The translations under genes and the position numbers were made by a program. Below the pieces are notes generated by a model. The model was not told the DNA's origin. It did no database searches and worked only from the letters and a program-made list of their open reading frames with translations. A stretch of 64,000 nucleotides of DNA, from assembly GCF_027244095.1 (NCBI RefSeq), contig NC_069671.1, positions 12,368,482 to 12,432,481 of the forward strand, given 5' to 3'. The DNA is from Hemicordylus capensis. Lineage: Eukaryota; Chordata; Lepidosauria; Squamata; Cordylidae. Shown in pieces: positions 59,201 to 64,000 of this stretch (position 1 is its first letter; every line of letters begins with the position of its first letter).

Positions 59201-60275
59201 GAGAATATTTCCTACTCTTCAGAGCCAGCATCAAATATTTAGGTACTCCACACAACTAAGCAAATAATTTCACTTCCTAGGGACTAGCTTCACATTTCTC
59301 GCTGCCTCAGCAACCCAGATGCCTGGGAAATTGGGCACCTGGGGATTTTTTTGCATATCTGCAACTCATTTTATATACTAATGAAATGCTTCTTTAATTT
59401 ATTCCTTAGTGATTCAAACCTGGGTGGAGGGGGCAGGGGGAGAAACAGAAAAACATGCCATTCACATCCTAGACCAATTTACCAGCTTCTAGAAAACTCC
59501 AGAAAAAGACTCCAAGAAAACCAAACTCCAGAAAACCAAACGAAGCAGTTTGTTATCATCTTTGTTGAAGAAAACCTGTTTTTGAAAGCTAGATTTCCCC
59601 CCTAGGTATCTAGTTTCCTTTACAGGTGTATACACCTTACTTTGAATTTTCATGCAGCACAGGTCTAGTCCACAGCCACTTTTCTGGTCTCCTAGGATGA
59701 GTTAAGACCAAGCCCAGGCAAAAGAAGTCTTACCGTTGTCAGTTTATTGATACATCATGAATGACTAACATATTTCTACCAGCCCCTGAGAACTTCTAGC
59801 TACTTTTGCCTCCTCTCTCTGGAAAGCAGAATCAGGAGACCTGACAGTAACACTAGCTGTCAGGCCAGAGGATTCTGCAGCTCACTAGAAGAGATGCTTC
59901 AGTGGGGTGGTATCTTTAAAATTTGCTAGCCTCAGCACCCAAAGAGGCACCTTTTAAAGTGGCGATTCTCTTTTATTTAGTAGGGGGAAGCAATCATCCC
60001 TCTCCAGCCTCAGCACAGCATCCTTCCAATGATGGTTGCTGGTGTCTATCTTTTGTCTCTTTTTATACTGTGAGCCCTTTTGGGATGAGTAACCCATCTT
60101 ATTTGTTTATTATTTTTCAACAGAAACCGCTTTGAGAACTTGTGTTGAAAAGCAGTATATAAATATTCTCGACTGTAGTTCATTCATTTATTCATTTGAT
60201 TTCTGTACCGCCCTTCCAAAAATGGCTCAGGGTGGTTTACACAGAGAAATAAATAAATAAATAAATAAATAAATA

Positions 60276-60344
<69 letters not shown>

Positions 60345-62558
60345 GGATCCCTGTCCCCAAAGGGCTCACAGTCGAAACAGAACCATAAGATAGACACCAG
60401 CAACAGTCCCTGGAGGTCCTGTGCTGGGGGTGGAGAGGGCCAGCTACTCTCTCCCTGCTAAATAAAGAGAATCACCGCGGTAAAAGGTGCCTCTTTGCCA
60501 AGTTAGCAGGGGTTGTAGTGGCATCTAACTGTAATGCTTCTGGCTCCCTTCCACTGGTGAGAAAAACCTGGAATCTGCATTGTATCACCAAGTGCTGCTT
60601 TGGAACTGTTTTTGTGGACTGTCATCCTGACAGCTTCATCTGACCCCTCTCTCTGGAGGAAAGAACTTGGAACCTGGACTGTGTCACCAGTTATCAGAAG
60701 AAAGCGGCCATGCTAGGCTCCTAACGATACGGTACCTACATGCAGGTTTTAACTAGAAGCTGCTTTGGAAGCTCATCTTGGCCAAAAACTGGGATATACA
60801 TATAATCAAATGTTGATAATATGTTAATGGACTACAACTCCCATCGTCACCCTTCAGCCATAGTGGCTGTGTATGATGGGAGTTGTAGTCCAACAACATG
60901 CGCAGACCCAAGGTTTAAAATGTCTGCCCTTGAAGATTTTCCCCCTAATCTCAGATGTTTTGAAGCTGGCTTTCTACTGTAAGCCCTTTTGGGATGGGGA
61001 ACCCATCTTCTTATTTATTTATTTATCTATCTATCTATCTATCTATCTATCTGTAGAAACCGCTTTGAGAACTTGTGTGCATGGCCAGTGATGGGCCAAC
61101 TGACTGAAGAAGAGAAGAGACCTGTTGGATCAGAAAGTCTGCCAGTCACCTGGTTTCTCACAGTGGCCAACCAGAAGCCTACAAGTAGGGTATAAAGCTG
61201 GGTTGCACAATTTCGGCCCTCCAGCTGTTGTTGGACTACAACTCCCATCATCCTCAGCCACAGTGGTCAACAGTCAGTTATGACAGGGCTACAGCTCTGT
61301 TGCAGAACATGTTGCAGGCAGCTCCAGGCAGCGCTGGAAGAGACTCTGGCCTGAAACCTTGGAGAGCTGCTGCCAGTCAGTGCAGACAATACTGAATAAG
61401 ATGGACCAAGGGTCTGACTCAGGATAAGGCAGCTTCCCGTGTTCAACTCCAAGGGGAGTTGTAGTCCAGCATCTGCAGGAGGGCCAGAGTTGTGCAGCCC
61501 TGGTATAGCGCACGGCCTTTCCGGCTGTGGGCCCTGGGCTTTGGAACTCCCTCCCTCAGTGTTTCTTTTTTTTAAAAAACAACCAATTGACAACACATCT
61601 TTTTAAAGAGGCTTTTTGATGTTTCATCTCTGTTTATATCTGGTAGGTTATATAGTTTTATAGTTCTCGGTTAGAGTGCTGGACTAGGACCGGGGAGACC
61701 CAAGTTCAAATCCCCATTCAGCCATGATACTAGCTGGGTGACTCTGGGCCAGTCACTCGTCTCTCAGCCTAACCTACTTCACAGGGTTGTTGTGAAAGAG
61801 AAACTCAAGTATGTAGTACACCACTCTGGGCTCCTTGGAGGAAGAGCGGGATATAAAACATAAAAATAAAATAAAATAACTTTTAACTTGAAACTTTAAA
61901 AAAACAAAAACTGATTTTAAAAGTGGTTTTAGCCTGTTCTTTTAACTTGCTTAACTTAAATGTATTCGCCTTGTTTTACACTGCATCTTCTTATTAATGT
62001 TGTGAACCATCCCAAGCACTAGTGTACCGGAGAGGCAGGGTATAAATATTTTAAATAAACAAATACAAAGGCAACAGCCCTTTCTTGCTGCTGTTCCCCC
62101 AGCAACTGGCACCCAGAGGATACTGCCCCTGAATATGGAGGTTCCACAAAGCCACCATGACGATGGATAGCCAGTGACAGACCTCCTCCGTGAATCAGCC
62201 AAAAAGCCCCTAGCCTGGGCTACTAGCCACCCTGCCCGGAGATAAGAAGCGAAAGAGCATCCATCCATTCCCTCCGACCTGCCCACGCAACTCCCAGCTC
62301 CCGGGCAGCAAAGGAAATGAGCCTTACCACTTTCCCTTCCCTGCCGTCCCTTCTGGGCCCATGTCCCGGGCTCTCCACGGCAGTGCCGCTGCCGCTGCTG
62401 CCGCCTCCTGCTCTGTTTTCAACGATGCCCGGAGACAAGGAGTAGAAAGGTGGGCTGGGGCTGGGCGGCAGCCCCGAATCCGGGCTATCCAGCAAGCCTT
62501 CCCGGTTCTTCTCTTTTAGGCTGTCTTCCATTCCTTGCAGGTGCAAATGACCCACCAT
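45292..62558 (-). CDS. RFLNA: Refilin A (FAM101A), complete coding region in three exons
   Basis: Refilins are small vertebrate proteins that bind filamin A and promote perinuclear actin bundling; the family (also called Cfm) acts in mesenchymal and cartilage cells. Exons 62558-62328 (phase 0 end), 48964-48855 (phase 2 end) and 45625-45292 join to 224 residues plus TAA, against 216 in human from memory. Residues 1-12 are MVGHLHLQGMED and 22-36 LLDSPDSGLPPSPSP, the family N-terminal signature. Residues 89-118 hold SEMRPRM, PVFFGESIEVNPEPT and EIRCNSEVKY. Residues 150-160 are PNCTWRNYKSQ, followed by STTIIFPKHAKNIYRTTLNY and RWFASSVQLELCEE. No break is seen. The PVFFGES and ELCEE-type residues fit RFLNA rather than RFLNB. 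The start at 62558 is chosen by homology and has G at -3 and +4. It converges on NCOR2, as in human. Confidence 0.95.
45726..46216. mobile_element. Possible Tigger/pogo-like remnant in RFLNA intron 2
   Basis: The left part GACCTTTATATCCATGGATT, CATATCCGCAGTTGGG and the right part CATATCCGTGGTTGTATTG, AATATCGAGGTCCTCCTG are rough inverted counterparts of the 'ATATCCGCGGTT' type seen in Tigger-like ends. Too decayed for certainty. Confidence 0.35.
46325..46465 (-). mobile_element. Old CR1 3'-end fragment in RFLNA intron 2
   Basis: TTAGAATCCCAGAATGTCAG, then AGCTGGAAGGGAACTGGG and TCTAGTCTAACCCC, followed by a CATCCAGTCTGTGTCTGAAA-type block, match the common amniote CR1 3' end in reverse orientation. 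It is decayed and only about 140 bases long. Confidence 0.65.
47181..47213. repeat. (GT)n microsatellite in RFLNA intron 2
   Basis: Sixteen pure GT units beside the hairpin MITE at 47225. Confidence 0.92.
47225..47405. mobile_element. Hairpin MITE in RFLNA intron 2
   Basis: TGTCCTGGTCAATCGTTCTA, then ATCTAGGTTTAAGGTGGGTG, is inverted at the right as CACCCACATTAAACCCTAGA and TCTGAATGACTGTGTGAACC. Superfamily uncertain. Confidence 0.6.
47570..47942 (-). repeat. Composite 5S/tRNA SINE with a 63-bp insertion
   Basis: All modules are present in reverse: tail AATAGGAAGCTGCCTTCTAG, decayed tRNA module, and 5S head TAGTCTCCCATTCAAATGCA and CCTGCTTAGCAAAGGGGACA. A palindromic 63-bp element sits at 47730-47792. 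Confidence 0.82.
47730..47792. mobile_element. 63-bp hAT-like MITE with perfect 8-bp target duplication
   Basis: CAGGGGCAGCTCGTGAACTC and GAGTTCACGAGCCGCCCC form a near-complete palindrome around a short centre. GCAGGTGC is duplicated exactly at 47722-47729 and 47793-47800. It sits inside a composite SINE whose sequence continues on both sides, which confirms the boundaries. Confidence 0.82.
48388..48444 (+). repeat. 5S rRNA-derived fragment in RFLNA intron 2
   Basis: GCTGAAGCTGAGCAGCTCCA and CAATACCTGGATGGGAGACC align with the 3' half of vertebrate 5S rRNA, including its A and C boxes, and more closely than the SINE heads elsewhere in the window do. It may be a 5S pseudogene or the head of a different 5S-derived SINE. 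It is too incomplete to be a working 5S gene. Confidence 0.6.
48855..48964 (-). CDS. RFLNA: RFLNA coding exon 2
   Basis: The acceptor, read on the - strand, is TTGTATTTCCTGTAG|ATCCC and the donor is AAATTAG|GTAACA; 110 bases, entering in phase 0 and leaving in phase 2. It encodes IPYLLLNASPSEMRPRMYPV, then FFGESIEVNPEPTQEI. An internal CCCATCAG nearer the conserved part is a possible alternative acceptor but would put the conserved frame out of phase with exon 1, so the upstream acceptor is preferred. Confidence 0.93.
49671..50077 (+). mobile_element. Non-autonomous Helitron in RFLNA intron 1
   Basis: It starts TCTATATATATATATAATTC after host A (49670) and ends GCGCCCGGGCCAGCTAG before host T (50078). 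The GC palindrome GCCCGGGC close to CTAG is the expected 3' hairpin. Total 407 bp with a purine-rich interior and no transposase. The 5' block continues CTTAAACATACC and then GGCAGCTCTCGCGAGAG, which resembles vertebrate Helitron starts I remember from lizards and bats. It is antisense to RFLNA. Confidence 0.75.
50815..50990 (-). mobile_element. CR1 3'-end fragment in RFLNA intron 1
   Basis: GCTGGATGAGTCCAAAGGCC, CATCTAGTCCAACTTCCTG and TTTCCAGCGTGGCTACCCAG read as the reverse complement of a CR1 3' end. The body is lost. Confidence 0.65.
50991..52924 (-). other. RFLNA intron 1, nothing recognised
   Basis: Sequence of ordinary composition without repeats I can name and without exon-like frames. 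Confidence 0.45.
52925..53040 (-). repeat. LINE 3' tail fragment in RFLNA intron 1
   Basis: TTATTTATTGCATTTTCATA then CCGCCTTTCTGCTTTGATAA is a reversed LINE terminus of the same general type as at 5700-5760. Confidence 0.5.
53102..53365 (-). repeat. Composite 5S/tRNA SINE in RFLNA intron 1
   Basis: Tail ATAGGCAGCTGAGTCAGACC and GTCCATCTAGCTCAGCATTG, tRNA module GGGAACTTGGGACCTTCTGC, and the start of the 5S head (TAGTATCTCTTTCAAATGCA). The distal part of the 5S head is missing. Confidence 0.8.
53366..54541 (-). other. RFLNA intron 1, mostly unassigned
   Basis: Only CA and T microsatellites are recognised. Confidence 0.45.
54096..54117. repeat. (CA)n microsatellite in RFLNA intron 1
   Basis: About eleven CA units. 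A second CA run with a 17-base T tract lies at 54377-54410. Confidence 0.9.
54542..54827. mobile_element. Long hairpin MITE (about 140-base arms) in RFLNA intron 1
   Basis: The left arm (GGAGTCATTCAAACAATCAA ... AGGAGGAAAAGCTACCC) is matched by the right arm (AAGTTTTCCTCCTCCCTTGC ... GTTTTTGATTGAGTGAATGA) with few mismatches and almost no loop. No coding capacity and no clear target duplication. Confidence 0.75.
55030..55375. mobile_element. Long hairpin MITE (about 165-base arms) in a SINE
   Basis: The ends AGGCTCATTCACACAATCAA and CGATCGTGTGAACGAGCCT are inverted. The arms keep pairing through GGCAGGAACTGGGTAGGATG and its complement. The ends resemble those of 54542-54827, so both probably belong to one superfamily. 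AGT flanks both sides, possibly a 3-bp duplication. Confidence 0.72.
55407..55440. repeat. Perfect 15-bp inverted repeat with 4-base loop
   Basis: AGTGTCCAGGTTAAA and TTTAACCTGGACACT flank GTAA. It lies between the hairpin element and the hAT element inside a broken SINE. Confidence 0.85.
55486..55894. mobile_element. hAT-like non-autonomous element, 409 bp
   Basis: Ends CAGGCCTGCACAACA and GAGTTGTGCACCCCTG are inverted repeats of about 15 bases. CTCTAACC (55478-55485) and TTCTAACC (55895-55902) form an 8-base target duplication with one mismatch. The interior is C/T-rich and noncoding. It splits a Sauria-type SINE. Confidence 0.75.
55926..56879 (-). other. RFLNA intron 1, nothing recognised
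   Basis: No repeat of the local families and no exon with refilin similarity is visible. Confidence 0.4.
56880..57205 (+). repeat. Composite 5S/tRNA SINE, full length
   Basis: The 5S head GCGAAGCAGGGTCTGCCCTA is followed by a good tRNA-like segment (GGCCAGTGGTAGAGCATGGG, GCATGCAGAAGGTCCCAGGA) and the tail (TGCCAGTCAGTGCAAACAAT, ATATAAGGCAGCTTCCTATG). Together with the copy at 17158 it shows the module order 5S-tRNA-tail. Confidence 0.85.
57355..58450 (-). repeat. Decayed LINE 3' half in RFLNA intron 1
   Basis: In reverse orientation AGCCAGGGAGTTCCACAGTC and CTACCACTGAGAAGGCCATC, with AGACTGGAAGCCAGTGCAGC further on, are the end of reverse transcriptase coding and the start of the 3' UTR of CR1/L3-like elements. 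A further LINE-tail copy (about 58185-58310) lies inside. Confidence 0.6.
58451..59984 (-). other. RFLNA intron 1, nothing recognised
   Basis: No named repeat or exon is seen. A short tandem of CCAGAAAA-like units lies near 59495-59540. Confidence 0.4.
59985..60178 (+). repeat. LINE-tail repeat, head-to-head with the next copy
   Basis: GATGGTTGCTGGTGTCTATC, TACTGTGAGCCCTTTTGGGA, AAACCGCTTTGAGAACTTGT and AAAAGCAGTATATAAATATT. It abuts an oppositely oriented relative at 60180. Confidence 0.72.
60180..60520 (-). repeat. LINE-tail repeat with a compound microsatellite
   Basis: TACCGCCCTTCCAAAAATGG, TCAGGGTGGTTTACACAGAG, CCCTGTCCCCAAAGGGCTCA and AAAAGGTGCCTCTTTGCCAA. Its first 50 bases match the tail of the reverse-transcriptase-bearing LINE at 5710-5755. 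The tail microsatellite has expanded (60248-60344). Confidence 0.78.
60248..60344. repeat. Compound (AAAT)n(AAAG)n(ATAG)n microsatellite
   Basis: Three successive tetranucleotide arrays, roughly 60248-60276, 60277-60325 and 60325-60344, grown from the tail of a LINE-derived repeat. Confidence 0.92.
60838..60915. mobile_element. Short MITE with GGAGTTGTAGTCC arms
   Basis: GGACTACAACTCCCATCGTC and TGATGGGAGTTGTAGTCCAA are inverted arms, as in the elements at 7507 and 61198. The outer ends are decayed. Confidence 0.6.
60965..61197 (+). repeat. LINE-tail repeat with (ATCT)n, split by a CR1 fragment
   Basis: CTACTGTAAGCCCTTTTGGG, a TTAT/ATCT array at 61011-61052, GTAGAAACCGCTTTGAGAAC, then the CR1 piece (61085-61187) and GGGTATAAAGC. 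Confidence 0.65.
61085..61187 (-). mobile_element. Short CR1 3' fragment inside another repeat
   Basis: CTGTTGGATCAGAAAGTCTG and TCACAGTGGCCAACCAGAAG match the reversed CR1 3' UTR. It splits a LINE tail: AAACCGCTTTGAGAACTTGT lies before it and GGGTATAAAGC after it. Confidence 0.6.
61198..61510. mobile_element. hAT-like MITE split by a SINE
   Basis: The left half GGGTTGCACAATTTCGGCCC, GGACTACAACTCCCATCATC and the right half GGGAGTTGTAGTCCAGCATC, GGGCCAGAGTTGTGCAGCCC are inverted copies separated by the composite SINE at 61275-61445. Confidence 0.72.
61275..61445 (+). repeat. Composite SINE, 5'-truncated, inserted in a MITE
   Basis: A decayed tRNA module is followed by the tail CTGCCAGTCAGTGCAGACAA and GGGTCTGACTCAGGATAAGG. 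The copy separates the two arms of a hAT-like palindromic element (61198-61510). Confidence 0.75.
61505..62070 (+). repeat. LINE 3' end (CR1/L2-like) split by a Sauria SINE
   Basis: Same family as 23690-24140 (TTTGGAACTCCCTCCCTCAG, AACACATCTTTTTAAAGAGG). The Sauria SINE at 61668-61880 interrupts it before AACTTTTAACTTGAAACTTT. It ends GGTATAAATATTTTAAATAA. Confidence 0.8.
61668..61880 (+). repeat. Sauria-type SINE inserted in a LINE tail
   Basis: Slightly 5' truncated (GGTTAGAGTGCTGGACTAGG, then AGTTCAAATCCCCATTCAGC). It ends in an A-rich tail and splits a LINE 3' end whose uninterrupted relative lies at 23690-24140. Confidence 0.85.
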
Positions 62559-62764
62559 GACTGGAGGGGCAGGCGAGGGCGGGAGCTGCCAAGCCAAAGA
62601 AAACCCGCCTCCTCCTGCAGGGAGGCCAACGGAGATGGCGCATGCAGAGGGATCTCTAGCCAGCGCTCTGTGTGCTGCAGTCGCCCCTCGAGCTTGCGGT
62701 GACTCGGGTCCGTCCCCTGACGCTCCAGCTGACCCTGCAGGAACAAGCAGAGAGGAGGTATAAC
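62270..62764 (-). promoter_or_regulatory. RFLNA: RFLNA first-exon CpG-rich region, 5' UTR and probable promoter
   Basis: CpG density rises sharply over exon 1 and about 200 bases upstream compared with flanking DNA, as in CpG-island promoters. No convincing TATA box is placed for a start here. The CpG-rich block stops where a CR1 3' end begins (about 62765), so the repeat borders the proximal promoter. The transcription start is not determined. Confidence 0.5.
62328..62558 (-). CDS. RFLNA: RFLNA coding exon 1
   Basis: The exon has 77 codons from ATG at 62558 and ends GGGAAAGTG|GTAAGG, a consensus donor. The start context is CCAGTCATGG. The first half (MVGHLHLQGMEDSLKEK, then LLDSPDSGLPPSPSPPFYS) is strongly conserved; residues 47-77 are a Gly/Ser/Arg-rich variable stretch. 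The frame stays open 393 bases upstream into a CR1 remnant, but that extension has no family similarity. Confidence 0.95.
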
Positions 62765-62945
62765 AAACCTTTCCCCATGAATCCCAAGAACGTAAGAAGA
62801 GCCCTATGGGATCCGAGCAATGAGCTTCAGCATCCTGTCTGCCACAGTGGCCAATCAGGTGCCTCCCAGGAAGCCCACCAGCAGGGCGTGGGCAAGAAGC
62901 CCTTCCCACTGTGGCTCTCCCGGCAATGGCATTCAGACTGTCACT
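62765..62945 (-). mobile_element. CR1 3' end at the RFLNA promoter edge
   Basis: AAGAACGTAAGAAGAGCCC, CTTCAGCATCCTGTCTGCCA and CAGTGGCCAATCAGGTGCC are the reversed CR1 3' UTR. The element has the same orientation as RFLNA and ends roughly 200 bases upstream of its ATG, next to the CpG-rich block. Confidence 0.75.
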
Positions 62946-62984
62946 GAACATGGAGGTTCCACATAACTATGATAACTAATGATG

Positions 62985-63165
62985 GGGCTATAGCCGTGGC
63001 AGAGCATCTGTTTTGCATGCAGAAGGTCCCAGGTTGACTCCCTGAAAGCATCAGAGCCTCCTGTCTGGAACCTGGGAGAGCCACCACTGCCAGTCAGTGT
63101 AGACTACGCTGAGCCAGATGGACCAATGGCCTGACTCAGTATAAGGCAGCTTCCTATGTAGACCT
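62985..63165 (+). repeat. Composite SINE, tRNA module and tail
   Basis: GGGGCTATAGCCGTGGCAGA plus TTGCATGCAGAAGGTCCCAG is a good tRNA-like module, followed by the tail TGCCAGTCAGTGTAGACTAC and TAAGGCAGCTTCCTATGTAG. The 5S head is absent. Confidence 0.8.
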
Positions 63166-63364
63166 TCCCTCCTCTTCCATAAATGTGTCTAATCCCCTTT
63201 AAAAGCCATAAGCTAGTGGCCAATGCTACATCTTGTAGCGGTGAGTTCCATACCTCAGTTCTGCATTTGTGACAGGACACTTCCTTTCATCTTTCCTGAG
63301 TCTAACACCAACTAATTTCATTGGGTGACGCTCAGTATTGTGGCACAGAGAGAGAAAAAGCCTC

Positions 63365-63650
63365 TCTCTCCACTTACTCCCTGCTAACTGAGCAAAGAGG
63401 CATGTTTTAATGTTGTGATTCATAAGAGTCACATTTAGCAGGAGGAGAGCAACTGGCCTTATCCAGCCCCAGCACAGCATCTCTCCAGTGGCTGCTGCTG
63501 GTGTCTTACCTTATGTTTCTTTTTAGACCATGAGCCCTTTGTGGACAGGGAGCCATTTTATGACTTTATTATTATTTTCTCTATGTAAACTGCTTTGGGA
63601 ACTTTTGTCAAAAAGCGGTATAGAAATTTCTGTTCTGTTCTGTTCCTCTG
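63365..63650 (+). repeat. LINE-tail repeat of the same family
   Basis: GCTAACTGAGCAAAGAGGCA, CAGTGGCTGCTGCTGGTGTC, GACCATGAGCCCTTTGTGGA and AAAAAGCGGTATAGAAATTT give a near-complete family member. Confidence 0.75.
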
Positions 63651-63824
63651 CAGCATGCCTAGTGTTACAAACCTCTGTTCCTCCTCAGCAGTATTTTTCC
63701 TAAACTACAAAGCCTCCAACGTCTTTAGCCTTTCCTTCTAGGGATGATCATGAAGCTCTAAGAAATTAAAGTGATGAAGGAGAGGAAGCAGAAGCCGTAA
63801 CAACTGATCAGCATATTTCCTCTT

Positions 63825-63885
63825 ATTTTATTAGATTTCTATACCACCTCACCCAGATGGCTCTAGGTAGTCTTGGTCTCCTCGC
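63825..63885 (-). repeat. LINE 3' terminus fragment
   Basis: TTAGATTTCTATACCACCTC then CCAGATGGCTCTAGGTAG is a decayed copy of the TACCGCCC...GGCTCAGGGCGG terminus seen elsewhere. Confidence 0.45.
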
Positions 63886-63945
63886 CGGAGGTGAAAAAGA
63901 GGGTGCAATCAGCAGGTAATTATCTGCATTCTGACATAGAGGAGG

Positions 63946-64000
63946 AGAGCTGGTCTTGTGGTTCACTCCCACAAGAGTGATGGTAGTGAGCAAGAACTGT
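63946..64000 (+). repeat. Start of a further composite SINE copy, cut by the window edge
   Basis: GGAGAGCTGGTCTTGTGG matches the extreme 5' end of the copy at 22565. The rest is altered or lies beyond the window. Confidence 0.5.

Noticed and set aside
60248-60344. Regular short repeats resembling an array
   Set aside because: These are tetranucleotide microsatellites, not CRISPR; there are no unique spacers and the DNA is vertebrate.

Overview
The window is nuclear DNA from a squamate reptile, most likely a lizard. The evidence is vertebrate exon-intron structure with consensus splice sites, abundant CR1 and CR1/L3-like LINEs, Sauria-type tRNA SINEs, a 5S-rRNA/tRNA composite SINE, hAT-type miniature elements and two Helitrons. 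No bacterial-style operons, CRISPR arrays or plasmid features are present.

Two host genes are supported and they face each other. On the + strand the window opens inside an intron of NCOR2 (SMRT nuclear corepressor) and holds its last four coding exons (2094-2147, 4696-4926, 7933-8109, 8673-8851). These carry a nuclear-receptor-binding CoRNR box and the C-terminus, followed by a 3' UTR of at least about 1.9 kb. On the - strand the whole coding region of RFLNA (refilin A, FAM101A) is present in three exons (62558-62328, 48964-48855, 45625-45292), giving 224 residues. To my knowledge the tail-to-tail NCOR2/RFLNA order matches the human 12q24.31 arrangement, which supports both calls. The two proteins are not known to work in one pathway: NCOR2 represses transcription in the nucleus and refilin A binds filamin and organises actin. 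Neighbourhood here is conserved synteny, not an operon.

Layout: 133-1014 is a GC-rich non-autonomous Helitron; 1.8-8.9 kb is the NCOR2 tail with an antisense LINE in one intron; 8.9-14.1 kb is proximal and possibly distal 3' UTR; 14-45 kb is intergenic DNA full of old SINE, LINE and miniature-element copies, with a large CR1 remnant (about 31.4-32.8 kb) and a broken DIRS-type fossil (about 39-39.8 kb); 45.3-62.6 kb is RFLNA, whose 13.4-kb first intron holds a second Helitron, two long hairpin elements and several nested insertions; 62.6-64 kb is its upstream region, with a CR1 3' end roughly 0.2 kb from the start codon.

I found no new multi-gene system. The most interesting material is the mobile-element record: two Helitrons sharing ends but not interiors, a many-copy composite 5S+tRNA SINE family, a 63-bp hAT-like element with a perfect 8-bp target duplication, long near-palindromes inside the RFLNA pre-mRNA, and nested insertions whose target duplications give a relative chronology. 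All family assignments are from reading and memory; no database search was run.
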